10,506 nucleotides of DNA from UBA940 sp964464465 (GTDB lineage Bacteria; Bacteroidota; Bacteroidia; Bacteroidales; Rikenellaceae), in the NCBI GenBank assembly GCA_964464465.1, contig CAYXGF010000056.1:1-10506 (forward strand), read 5' to 3'. This document shows, piece after piece, positions 1 through 6,496 of the stretch. The position numbers were made by a program, and so were the translations under genes. The notes beneath the pieces were generated by a model that saw only the letters and a program-made list of their open reading frames with translations, made no database searches and was not told where the DNA came from. Position 1 is the stretch's first letter; every line of letters begins with the position of its first letter.

Positions 1-52
1 TCTGTTATCTCGGAAGCTATAGCCGTGAGGCGTTCAATCAGTTCTTTTTTCT
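1..52. other. Unassigned left-edge segment, not ilvD
   Basis: These bases should encode the IlvD stretch just before the ATHANRERLF motif (family pattern roughly LPGNG-x-x-x-ATH), but no forward frame does so. The IlvD frame has stops at 20-22 (TAG) and 26-28 (TGA). On the minus strand, bases 50-3 read openly as KKELIERLTAIASEIT, which has a helix-like, protein-like composition, but I cannot assign it to a family. The segment is probably foreign to ilvD: an assembly join, a rearrangement, or the end of an insertion. It is too short to decide between these. Confidence 0.5.
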
Positions 53-1228
53 GCCGTTGTGGCGACGCATGCGAACAGGGAGCGGCTCTTCCGCAGGGCG
101 GCTTCTCTTATCGTGGAGAATGCGTATAAATATTACAGAGACGGGGACGAAAGCGTTCTTCCGCGTTCTATCGCTACCAAGAAGGCCTTCGAGAATGCCA
201 TGTCGCTCGACATTGCCATGGGCGGGTCCACCAATACGGTGCTGCATCTGCTGGCCGTTGCATACGAGGCGGGTGTGGATTTCAGAATGTCGGATATAGA
301 CGCCCTGTCGCGCAAGATTCCGGTGTTGTGCAAAGTCGCCCCGAACTATCACTACCACATTCAGGATGTGAACAGAGCCGGCGGTATAATGGCCATACTC
401 GGCGAACTGAACAGAGCCGGACTCATAGACGTTTCTGCGAGGCGTGTAGACGGTCTCACGCTCGGCCAGGCGCTCGCACGGTACGATATCCGTTCCGGTG
501 CGGCCGAGGCGCAGGATACGAAAATATATCTCTCGGCACCGGCCGGAGTCTTCAATATAAAGATGGCGTCGCAGGAGTGTTATTACGACGGATTCGACGA
601 TGACCGCACAGGCGGATGCATACGTTCGGTGGAAAACGCGTATACGCGTGACGGCGGTCTTGCCGTTCTTTTCGGAAACATCGCGCGCAAGGGCTGTATC
701 GTGAAGACGGCGGGTGTGGATGCCTCGATTCTGCATTTCGAGGGCACGGCCCGTGTGTTCGATTCGCAGGAGGCGGCCTCCGAAGGCATTCTTTCTGGCA
801 AGGTCGCGGCAGGAGATGTCGTTGTGATTAGATATGAAGGTCCAAAGGGCGGCCCCGGAATGCAGGAGATGCTCTACCCTACATCGTATCTGAAAAGCGT
901 GAAACTCGACAAGGCCTGCGCACTGATAACGGACGGCCGTTTCTCGGGCGGAACATCGGGCCTGTCGATAGGTCATATATCGCCGGAGGCGGCTTCGGGC
1001 GGCGAGATAGCGCTGCTTGCGGACGGCGACAGGATTGTGATAGATATTCCGTCGAGAAAAATCGACGTGTGTCTGTCGGATGAGGAACTCGGCGGCAGAC
1101 GTGAGGCGCTGGCTGCCCGCGGGGAGCTTAAAGCGGACCGCGAGCGTGTCGTAAGCAAGGCCTTGAAGGCGTATGCCTCCATGGTGTCGTCGGCCGATTT
1201 GGGCGGTGTCAGGATAATAAACGAATAG
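53..1228 (+). CDS. ilvD: Dihydroxyacid dehydratase, 5'-truncated
   Basis: IlvD dehydrates 2,3-dihydroxy-3-methylbutanoate and its methylpentanoate homologue to 2-oxoacids, the third step of valine/isoleucine synthesis, using an Fe-S cluster and Mg2+. The open frame matches the C-terminal ~390 residues of the long, E. coli-type enzyme (about 610 residues). It shows ATHANRERLF at its left end, LDIAMGGSTNTVLHLLA, DVNRAGG, DDDRTGGCIRS, VVIRYEGPKGGPGMQEML and the signature TDGRFSGGTSGLSIGH, whose Ser is the presumed catalytic base. The N-terminal ~215 residues are absent, and with them the family's cluster-binding cysteines, so this piece alone could not work. The GTG at 59 lies inside a conserved motif, has no ribosome site and is not a real start. 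The stop at 1226-1228 is 8 bases before ilvB, so it heads the ilv operon. The family call is firm; whether the truncation is biological is open. Confidence 0.95.
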   Translation, partial: AVVATHANRERLFRRAASLIVENAYKYYRDGDESVLPRSIATKKAFENAMSLDIAMGGSTNTVLHLLAVAYEAGVDFRMSDIDALSRKIPVLCKVAPNYHYHIQDVNRAGGIMAILGELNRAGLIDVSARRVDGLTLGQALARYDIRSGAAEAQDTKIYLSAPAGVFNIKMASQECYYDGFDDDRTGGCIRSVENAYTRDGGLAVLFGNIARKGCIVKTAGVDASILHFEGTARVFDSQEAASEGILSGKVAAGDVVVIRYEGPKGGPGMQEMLYPTSYLKSVKLDKACALITDGRFSGGTSGLSIGHISPEAASGGEIALLADGDRIVIDIPSRKIDVCLSDEELGGRREALAARGELKADRERVVSKALKAYASMVSSADLGGVRIINE

Positions 1229-1236
1229 AATTATTT

Positions 1237-2937
1237 ATGGGAAAAGCTATGAAAACGAGCGGAGCCCAGGCTTTGCTGTACTCTCTGATAGAGGAAGGGG
1301 TCGATACTGTTTTCGGTTATCCGGGAGGCAGTATCATGCCTATTTACGATGCCCTGTATTCACTTTCCGACAAGTTGCGCCATATTCTCACAAGACATGA
1401 GCAGGGGGCCGTGCATGCGGCTCAGGGGTATGCGCGTGCCACGGGGCGTGTCGGAGTGTGTTTTGCCACTTCCGGCCCGGGTGCTACAAATATCATTACC
1501 GGTGTCGCGGATGCGATGATTGACTCTACGCCTCTGGTGTGTATTACGGCTCAGGTGCAGGCGAAGGCTCTCGGCAGCGATGCGTTCCAGGAGGCGGACA
1601 TGATAAGCATGACCACGCCGATTACCAAGTGGAACTATCAGATAACCAGTGCGGAGGAGATTCCGTCGGCAATAGCCAAGGCGTTCTATATAGCCCGCAC
1701 GGGGCGGCCCGGACCAGTGGTGATAGATATAACGAAAAACGCGCAGGTGGAGTTCGCCGAATTCGAATATGCGAAATGCCAGGGGTTGAGAAGCTATAAG
1801 CTGCCCGGCGAAATAGATATGGAGAGCGTGGACCGGGCTATCGGACTGCTCAACAATGCTCGCAGACCGTTTATAATAGTAGGTCAGGGTGTCAAGCTGT
1901 CCGGCGCGGAAGCGGAGATTGCGGAGCTGTCCGAAAAAGGCAATATCCCGGTCGCATGTACGCTGATGGGACTTTCCGCCGTGGCGAGCGATCATCCGAA
2001 TTATGTCGGCATGGTCGGAATGCACGGAAATGTTGCACCTAACCGTCTTACACAGCAGTGCGATGTGCTGCTTGCCGTGGGCATGCGTTTCAGCGACAGG
2101 GTGACGGGCGACATCTGCAAGTATGCTCCGGAAGCCGAAATCATTCATATTGACATAGATGCTTCCGAGCTCGGACGCATACTCACTCCCGCCGTTGCGA
2201 TTCATGGTGATGCCCGCGAGGTGCTGCAACAGATGAACCGTTGGATAAAACCGGCGGAAAGACGCGAGTGGTTCGATTTCGCACGGCAATGTTACTGTCA
2301 GGAGTACGACTCTATCATCGAATCGGATATTCATCCTGAAAAAGAGCGGCTGACGATGGGTGAGGTCGTCGATGCGGTGGCCGTGAGAACATGTTCGGAT
2401 GCGGTTGTCGTTACCGATGTGGGCCAGCAGCAGATGGTTGCGGCCAGGTATTCGAAATATGTCAGAACCCGCAGCCTCATCACTTCGGGCGGACTCGGTA
2501 CCATGGGATACGGTTTCCCGGCAGCCATCGGCGCCAAAATCGGATGTCCGGAGCGCGAGGTCGTGCTTTTTGCGGGCGACGGTGGCATACAGATGACCAT
2601 TCAGGAGCTGGGGACGGTTATGGAGTGGAATGTTGGAGTCAAGATAATCATCCTCAATAACAGTTATCTCGGTATGGTGCGCCAGTGGCAGCAGCTGTTT
2701 TTCGAGCGCCGCTACTCCTCCACGCATATGGTGAATCCGGACTTCGTGAAGGTGGCTGAGGCGTACGGCATTCCTGCCCGGAGGGCTGTCACGCGCGAGG
2801 AATTGCGCGACGCTATGGACGAGATGTTCGCCAGCGAGGGTGCATATCTTTTGGAAGTCTGTGTGGATGAGGAGGATAATGTCTTTCCGATGATACCGGC
2901 CGGACATAATATCTCCGATATATTGTTTAACGAGTAG
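1237..2937 (+). CDS. ilvB: Acetolactate synthase, large (catalytic) subunit
   Basis: Thiamine-diphosphate enzyme that condenses two pyruvates to acetolactate, or pyruvate plus 2-oxobutyrate to acetohydroxybutyrate, the first committed step of branched-chain amino acid synthesis in the cytosol. At 566 residues it is full length for the family. The N-terminal TPP domain (about 5-170) has FGYPGGSIMPIYDAL and the catalytic Glu55 in HEQGAVHAAQGYARATG. The central FAD-type domain is about 195-325. The C-terminal TPP domain (about 385-540) has the cofactor motif GDG at 447-449 paired with NN at 474-475. Trp484 in VRQWQQ matches the residue known in the E. coli enzymes to favour 2-oxobutyrate as acceptor, so a role in isoleucine synthesis is also likely. 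A second in-frame ATG at 1249 (MKTSGAQ) could be the true start; neither has a clear Shine-Dalgarno site. It is followed by ilvN after 12 bases. Confidence 0.97.
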   Translation: MGKAMKTSGAQALLYSLIEEGVDTVFGYPGGSIMPIYDALYSLSDKLRHILTRHEQGAVHAAQGYARATGRVGVCFATSGPGATNIITGVADAMIDSTPLVCITAQVQAKALGSDAFQEADMISMTTPITKWNYQITSAEEIPSAIAKAFYIARTGRPGPVVIDITKNAQVEFAEFEYAKCQGLRSYKLPGEIDMESVDRAIGLLNNARRPFIIVGQGVKLSGAEAEIAELSEKGNIPVACTLMGLSAVASDHPNYVGMVGMHGNVAPNRLTQQCDVLLAVGMRFSDRVTGDICKYAPEAEIIHIDIDASELGRILTPAVAIHGDAREVLQQMNRWIKPAERREWFDFARQCYCQEYDSIIESDIHPEKERLTMGEVVDAVAVRTCSDAVVVTDVGQQQMVAARYSKYVRTRSLITSGGLGTMGYGFPAAIGAKIGCPEREVVLFAGDGGIQMTIQELGTVMEWNVGVKIIILNNSYLGMVRQWQQLFFERRYSSTHMVNPDFVKVAEAYGIPARRAVTREELRDAMDEMFASEGAYLLEVCVDEEDNVFPMIPAGHNISDILFNE

Positions 2938-2949
2938 AAGAGTTGGAGT

Positions 2950-3465
2950 ATGGATACGGAAATAAAGGAATATGTAATATCGGCTTTCACGGAGAATCAT
3001 GCGGGCGTGCTCAACCGTATCACCTCTGTGTTTCTGCGTCGCAAAATCAATATAGAGAGCATCAAGGTTTCGGAGTCCTCGGTAAAGGGAATCAGCATGT
3101 TCACCATAATAACATGTGCTGACGAACGGGTGGTGAGCCGTCTTGTCAAGCAGATTGAGAAGGTGGTCGATGTGCTCAGGGCCGAATATTATGCATCCGA
3201 GAAGCTGCTCGCGCATGAAATAGCTCTTTTCAAGGTCTCGAAGGGCGTGTTCGACAATATCGAGAAGATAACCGGCCTCTACCCTATTCAGATTATGGAG
3301 GTGCGCGACGAATATGTGGTTCTCGAAATGACCGGCTGCAAGGAGAAGATAGACGCCCTGCGCGACTATCTGAAAGAGCGACAGTTGCTGATACAGCTCG
3401 CCCGGTCCGGTTCGGTTATTCTGCATACCGGTACGGCGGAGGACGTGCTCGGAGATTTGATATAA
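2950..3465 (+). CDS. ilvN: Acetolactate synthase, small (regulatory) subunit
   Basis: Regulatory partner of the IlvB subunit; in this family it raises catalytic activity and confers feedback inhibition by valine. At 171 residues it matches IlvH/IlvN proteins (about 160-175). An N-terminal ACT domain (about 6-80) contains TENHAGVLNRITSVF then KINIES; Asn16, Gly19 and Asn34 line up with the residues I recall as valine-site residues of E. coli IlvH (Asn11, Gly14, Asn29). That suggests the enzyme is valine-sensitive, which is inference. The C-terminal subunit domain (about 85-160) includes LLAHEIALFKV and LARSGSVIL. It starts 12 bases after ilvB and ends 33 bases before ilvC, consistent with cotranscription and 1:1 supply with IlvB. 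The name ilvH would be equally valid. Confidence 0.95.
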   Translation: MDTEIKEYVISAFTENHAGVLNRITSVFLRRKINIESIKVSESSVKGISMFTIITCADERVVSRLVKQIEKVVDVLRAEYYASEKLLAHEIALFKVSKGVFDNIEKITGLYPIQIMEVRDEYVVLEMTGCKEKIDALRDYLKERQLLIQLARSGSVILHTGTAEDVLGDLI

Positions 3466-3498
3466 ATATTCATAAACTTACACAAATATTTTAAGAAA

Positions 3499-4548
3499 AT
3501 GGCAAAGATGATTTTTGGAGGAGTGGAAGAGAACGTAGTCACTCGTGAAGAGTTTCCGCTCAGCAAGGCACTCGAAGTTTTGAAGGACGAAACCGTTGCC
3601 GTGATAGGTTACGGTGTGCAGGGACCCGGCCAGTCGCTGAATTTGAAGGATAACGGCGTGAATGTCATCGTCGGTCAGCGCAAGGATTCCAAGACATGGG
3701 ACAAGGCGGTAGCTGACGGATGGGTTCCGGGTGAGAATCTGTTCGATATCGAGGAGGCTTGCCAGAAAGCCACCATAATACAGTATCTGCTTTCCGACGC
3801 AGGACAGATTTCGGTCTGGCCTACGGTGAAGAAGCATCTTACGGCCGGCAAGGCTCTCTATTTCTCGCACGGTTTCGGTATCACGTACAACGACCGCACG
3901 GGAATCGTTCCCCCTGCCGATGTCGACGTTATAATGATTGCCCCGAAAGGGTCGGGCACCTCGCTCCGCCGTCTGTTCCTCGAAGGCAGAGGCCTCAATT
4001 CGAGCTATGCGATTTATCAGGATGCAACGGGCCGTGCATGGGACAGGGTTATCGCTCTCGGTATTGCCGTAGGTTCGGGCTATCTGTTCGAAACGACATT
4101 CAAAAGAGAGGTTTATTCGGACCTTACAGGCGAACGCGGAACATTGATGGGCGCCATTCAGGGAATTTTCGCCGCACAGTATCAGGTGCTTCGTGAGAAT
4201 GGCCACACTCCGTCGGAGGCGTTCAACGAGACGGTGGAGGAGCTTTCGCAGAGCCTTATGCCTCTTATTGCCGAAAACGGTATGGACTGGATGTATGCCA
4301 ACTGCTCGACAACCGCGCAGCGCGGTGCGCTCGATTGGTGGAAACCTTTCCGCGATGCTGCCCTCCCGGTATTCAAGAAACTGTACAGCGAGGTTGCCTG
4401 CGGAAACGAGGCTCAGGTTTCGATAGATTCGAACAGCAAACCGGATTATCGTGAAAAACTGAATGCCGAGCTTAAAGAGCTTCGTGAGAGCGAAATGTGG
4501 CAGGCCGGCGCTACCGTGCGTTCGCTTCGTCCAGAGAGAAACAAATAA
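3499..4548 (+). CDS. ilvC: Ketol-acid reductoisomerase, class I length, fungal-like
   Basis: Converts acetolactate and acetohydroxybutyrate to dihydroxyacids by a Mg2+-dependent alkyl shift and NAD(P)H reduction, the step between IlvBN and IlvD. The 349 residues fit the short class I form, not the ~490-residue E. coli form. The Rossmann domain has GYGVQG at 37-42 and VGQRKDSKTW, whose Arg61/Lys62/Ser64 suggest NADPH preference (inference). The knotted C-terminal domain supplies the expected metal and substrate ligands Asp208, Glu212, Glu244, Glu248 and Ser270; His124 in FSHGFG is also conserved. Wording such as LRENGHTPSEAFNETVEE, CSTTAQRGALDW and the C-terminal VRSLRPE resembles yeast mitochondrial Ilv5 more than typical bacterial IlvC. 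The start at 3499 follows an AT-rich leader and gives the expected N-terminus. It is the last gene before a terminator. Confidence 0.97.
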   Translation: MAKMIFGGVEENVVTREEFPLSKALEVLKDETVAVIGYGVQGPGQSLNLKDNGVNVIVGQRKDSKTWDKAVADGWVPGENLFDIEEACQKATIIQYLLSDAGQISVWPTVKKHLTAGKALYFSHGFGITYNDRTGIVPPADVDVIMIAPKGSGTSLRRLFLEGRGLNSSYAIYQDATGRAWDRVIALGIAVGSGYLFETTFKREVYSDLTGERGTLMGAIQGIFAAQYQVLRENGHTPSEAFNETVEELSQSLMPLIAENGMDWMYANCSTTAQRGALDWWKPFRDAALPVFKKLYSEVACGNEAQVSIDSNSKPDYREKLNAELKELRESEMWQAGATVRSLRPERNK

Positions 4549-4567
4549 GTCCTACCGGTGCTTATGT

Positions 4568-4602
4568 AAAAAATCGCCTGCTTTTTGCAGACGATTTTTT
4601 TT
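4568..4602. terminator. Bidirectional rho-independent terminator
   Basis: Bases 4568-4581 pair with 4587-4600: six A-T pairs, TCG with CGA, one C/A mismatch (4577/4591), then CTGC with GCAG, closed by a five-T loop. On the + strand a run of eight T (4595-4602) follows, ending the ilv transcript 19 bases after the ilvC stop. On the - strand the same element ends in six T, and the mismatch becomes a G-U wobble, so the hairpin is slightly better in that direction. It lies 25 bases beyond the stop of the convergent minus-strand operon and plausibly serves both. Confidence 0.85.
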
Positions 4603-4627
4603 ATGTGTATGGCCGCTAAAAGGTGCG

Positions 4628-5083
4628 CTATTTTCGGTCTTTGCGTTTTTTGAACTGGGCTTTGACTTTGAACCCTTCGTTTATAGGATTGTCCGGATTT
4701 ACGAACTTGCTCATTATGCAGTGACAGATGCGTGTGGCATCGGAGTCCTTGCCGGAGAGTTTGTCTATGTAAATCTGTTCGAACTCCCAGCCGCGGCGGC
4801 TCATGTAGTTCATGGCGTCGATATTGGAATTGAATACGATTGGGCGGCCTTCGTTGTCGACAAGAGTATTGTTCTGGGTCTGGCTTTGTCCGAAATTTAC
4901 CTCGACTGTGGTTTGCGCGGTATAATTATTTAAGATGCTGGTTATCTCGCAATAGACCTTGTATGGCATTCCCGAGAACCGGATGTCGAGTGTGTCCGTG
5001 AGAATTGTATCGGAAGAAGTCTGTGCCTGAACCGAAACGGAGTATGTCATCATGGCGGCGATGATGTACAGTAATCTTTTCAT
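4628..5083 (-). CDS. Small secreted protein of unknown function
   Basis: I cannot name this 151-residue protein. It begins with a clear Sec signal peptide: basic MKR, a hydrophobic stretch to about residue 17, and a probable signal peptidase I cut at VQA|Q (20/21). There is no lipobox Cys. The mature part contains ITSILNNYTAQTTVEVNFGQ (48-67), then VDNEGRPIVFNSNIDAMNYM (75-94) and RRGWEFEQIYI (96-106); this resembles a type of small uncharacterised Bacteroidota exported protein I remember only in outline. The C-terminus (from about 139) is strongly basic, ending KAQFKKRKDRK. Two cysteines (120, 122) form CHC and could bind metal or pair in the periplasm. It is the last gene of the minus-strand operon, starting 4 bases after the dehydrogenase stop, so it is translationally close to that gene. 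A periplasmic location is the only firm inference. Confidence 0.75.
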   Translation of the reverse strand: MKRLLYIIAAMMTYSVSVQAQTSSDTILTDTLDIRFSGMPYKVYCEITSILNNYTAQTTVEVNFGQSQTQNNTLVDNEGRPIVFNSNIDAMNYMSRRGWEFEQIYIDKLSGKDSDATRICHCIMSKFVNPDNPINEGFKVKAQFKKRKDRK

Positions 5084-5087
5084 ATGT

Positions 5088-5876
5088 TTATTTGAATAGG
5101 TGTTCGAGTTTCGGATGGCGCATCAGCAGAAATATCACTCCGTCCGGAATAATTGCGGTCAAGGCCAGTGTCAGTCGGGTGAACATCCCCGGAATGTAGC
5201 TTTTTCTGCCGGCGAACATGGCCTTGACGGCTCCTTCGGCAACCTTGCGCGCTGGCATCATGATGCCGCAGCTGCACAGTATGCGGCGCGTTCTGTCTGG
5301 CAGGTCGTACAAGGGCGTGTCGACCGCACCAGGCATTACTGTGGTTACGAAGATGCCGTATTGTCTCAGTTCGAACCGCAGGGAATATGCGAAACTGCGC
5401 AGAAAACTCTTTGTTGCTGCGTATACGGATATCGTAGGATAAGGCATGCGGGCCGTAGCCGACGATGTGATGAGTATTCTGCCCTCGCCCCGCTGTTTCA
5501 TGTCTTCCGAGAACAGTTTGCACAGCATGGCCGGAGTGCTGACGTGCAGTGCTGTTATGCGTTCTATTTTTTCGGCCGGAGTGCGGGACAGTGTGCCGAA
5601 AGACAATATTCCCGCATTGTTCACAAGAATGTCGATATGCAGCGTGTTCTCATGGCAGAAATCGTAAAGTTCACGTGCGGCGGACGGCGAGCACAGGTCT
5701 TTGAATACAGGATAGACATCGACGCCGAATTCGTCATGAATCTGTCTTGCGAGCTGAATGTTCTTTTCGTTCTCTATGCTGACGATGACCAAATCGTATC
5801 CTCTTGCGGCCAGCTGAGTCGCTATGCAGCGCCCGATGCCGGAACTGCCTCCCGTAAGTAGTGCTGTTTTTCTCAT
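5088..5876 (-). CDS. Short-chain dehydrogenase/reductase (classical SDR)
   Basis: NAD(P)-dependent oxidoreductase of the classical SDR family; the substrate cannot be read from sequence. At 262 residues it is full length. The Rossmann motif TGGSSGIG lies at 8-15, NNAG at 86-89, and the catalytic Ser139, Tyr152 and Lys156 sit in ITSSATARMPYPTISVYAATK. The position usually held by the fourth catalytic residue, Asn (as in LN-x-x in relatives), is His111 here (TALHVSTP). After the PGAVDTPLY loop the C-terminus carries a hydrophobic stretch (about 232-251, LTLALTAIIPDGVIFLLM) that could anchor or dock it on a membrane or lipid substrate, as in DltE/DHRS-like members. It starts 3 bases after the LemA stop and ends 4 bases before the secreted protein, so it belongs to one transcript with them. 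An exact function would be a guess. Confidence 0.92.
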   Translation of the reverse strand: MRKTALLTGGSSGIGRCIATQLAARGYDLVIVSIENEKNIQLARQIHDEFGVDVYPVFKDLCSPSAARELYDFCHENTLHIDILVNNAGILSFGTLSRTPAEKIERITALHVSTPAMLCKLFSEDMKQRGEGRILITSSATARMPYPTISVYAATKSFLRSFAYSLRFELRQYGIFVTTVMPGAVDTPLYDLPDRTRRILCSCGIMMPARKVAEGAVKAMFAGRKSYIPGMFTRLTLALTAIIPDGVIFLLMRHPKLEHLFK

Positions 5877-5879
5877 CTG

Positions 5880-6461
5880 CTAAAATTCTACCGCGGGCGC
5901 CTTCGCGCTTCCCTCCTCCGATTCGAAATATGGTTTGGGCTGAAAACCGGAGATGCCGGCTATTATGTTCCTGGGAAATCTTCTCAATAATGTATTGTAT
6001 TCTGCGGCTTCCTCGTTGAATCTTTTGCGCTCTACCGCTATGCGGTTTTCCGTGCCTTCTATCTGCGCTTGCAGGTCGCGGAAATTGCTGTTGGCTTTCA
6101 GGTCCGGGTAGTTCTCCTGAATCATGAGCAGGCGTCCGAGTGCGGCGCCTATCTGTCCTTGGGCCTGCTGGTAGGCCTGCATGGATTGCGGTGTCAGATT
6201 TTCAATGTCGACACTCATCTGCGTTGCTCTGGCCCTTGCCTGCGTGACCTCTTCCAGTGTTCGGCTTTCATGCGAGGCATATCCTTTTACTGTTGCGACA
6301 AGATTGGGTATTAGGTCATTGCGCCGCTGATACTGGTTCTCGACCTGCGACCAGGCCTTCTTTACGCTCTCTTCCTTGCTTACAAGACCGTTATATGCCG
6401 CAACGCTCCAAACGGCGAGCAGTGCCACTATCCCGATAGCTATTACAGTTCCTTTCTTCAT
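5880..6461 (-). CDS. lemA: LemA family membrane protein
   Basis: LemA proteins are conserved in many bacteria with no settled biochemical role; they have one N-terminal membrane helix and a helical-bundle domain. Here the helix is residues 5-22, followed by YNGLV (23-27), where the family motif begins. Further hallmarks are QYQRRNDLIPNLV (43-55), a long coiled helical segment, ENYPDLKANSNF (116-127), ENRIAVERKRFNEEAAEYN (138-156), FPRNIIA (162-168) and KPYFE (176-180). At 193 residues it is the normal length. It lies 35 bases downstream of the TPM-domain gene; lemA next to a TPM-domain gene is a recurrent arrangement in bacteria, which suggests a shared envelope function. The spacer is A-rich with no clear Shine-Dalgarno site, typical of this phylum. 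The family is certain, the role is not known. Confidence 0.96.
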   Translation of the reverse strand: MKKGTVIAIGIVALLAVWSVAAYNGLVSKEESVKKAWSQVENQYQRRNDLIPNLVATVKGYASHESRTLEEVTQARARATQMSVDIENLTPQSMQAYQQAQGQIGAALGRLLMIQENYPDLKANSNFRDLQAQIEGTENRIAVERKRFNEEAAEYNTLLRRFPRNIIAGISGFQPKPYFESEEGSAKAPAVEF

Positions 6462-6496
6462 AAGATTTTCGGTTTTTTGTTATTGTTTTTTTTGTT

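Noticed and set aside
59..61. GTG as a start codon for a short ilvD
   Set aside because: It falls inside the conserved VVATHANRERLF motif, has no ribosome site, and would give a protein lacking all cluster-binding cysteines.
38..976. A 312-codon minus-strand open frame opposite ilvD
   Set aside because: Shadow of a conserved enzyme; the sense frame carries the IlvD motifs throughout.
1360..3426. A 688-codon open frame on the minus strand opposite ilvB and ilvN
   Set aside because: ilvB, ilvN and ilvC share one reading register and rarely use TTA, CTA or TCA codons, so the codon-aligned antisense frame stays open by chance. Its translation resembles no protein, while the sense frames are textbook enzymes.
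3478..4206. A 242-codon minus-strand open frame opposite ilvC
   Set aside because: Codon-aligned antisense shadow of ilvC with no recognisable domain.
4463..4933. A 156-codon plus-strand frame running from ilvC across the terminator
   Set aside because: It overlaps ilvC, reads through the terminator hairpin and then lies opposite a minus-strand gene with a clear signal peptide.
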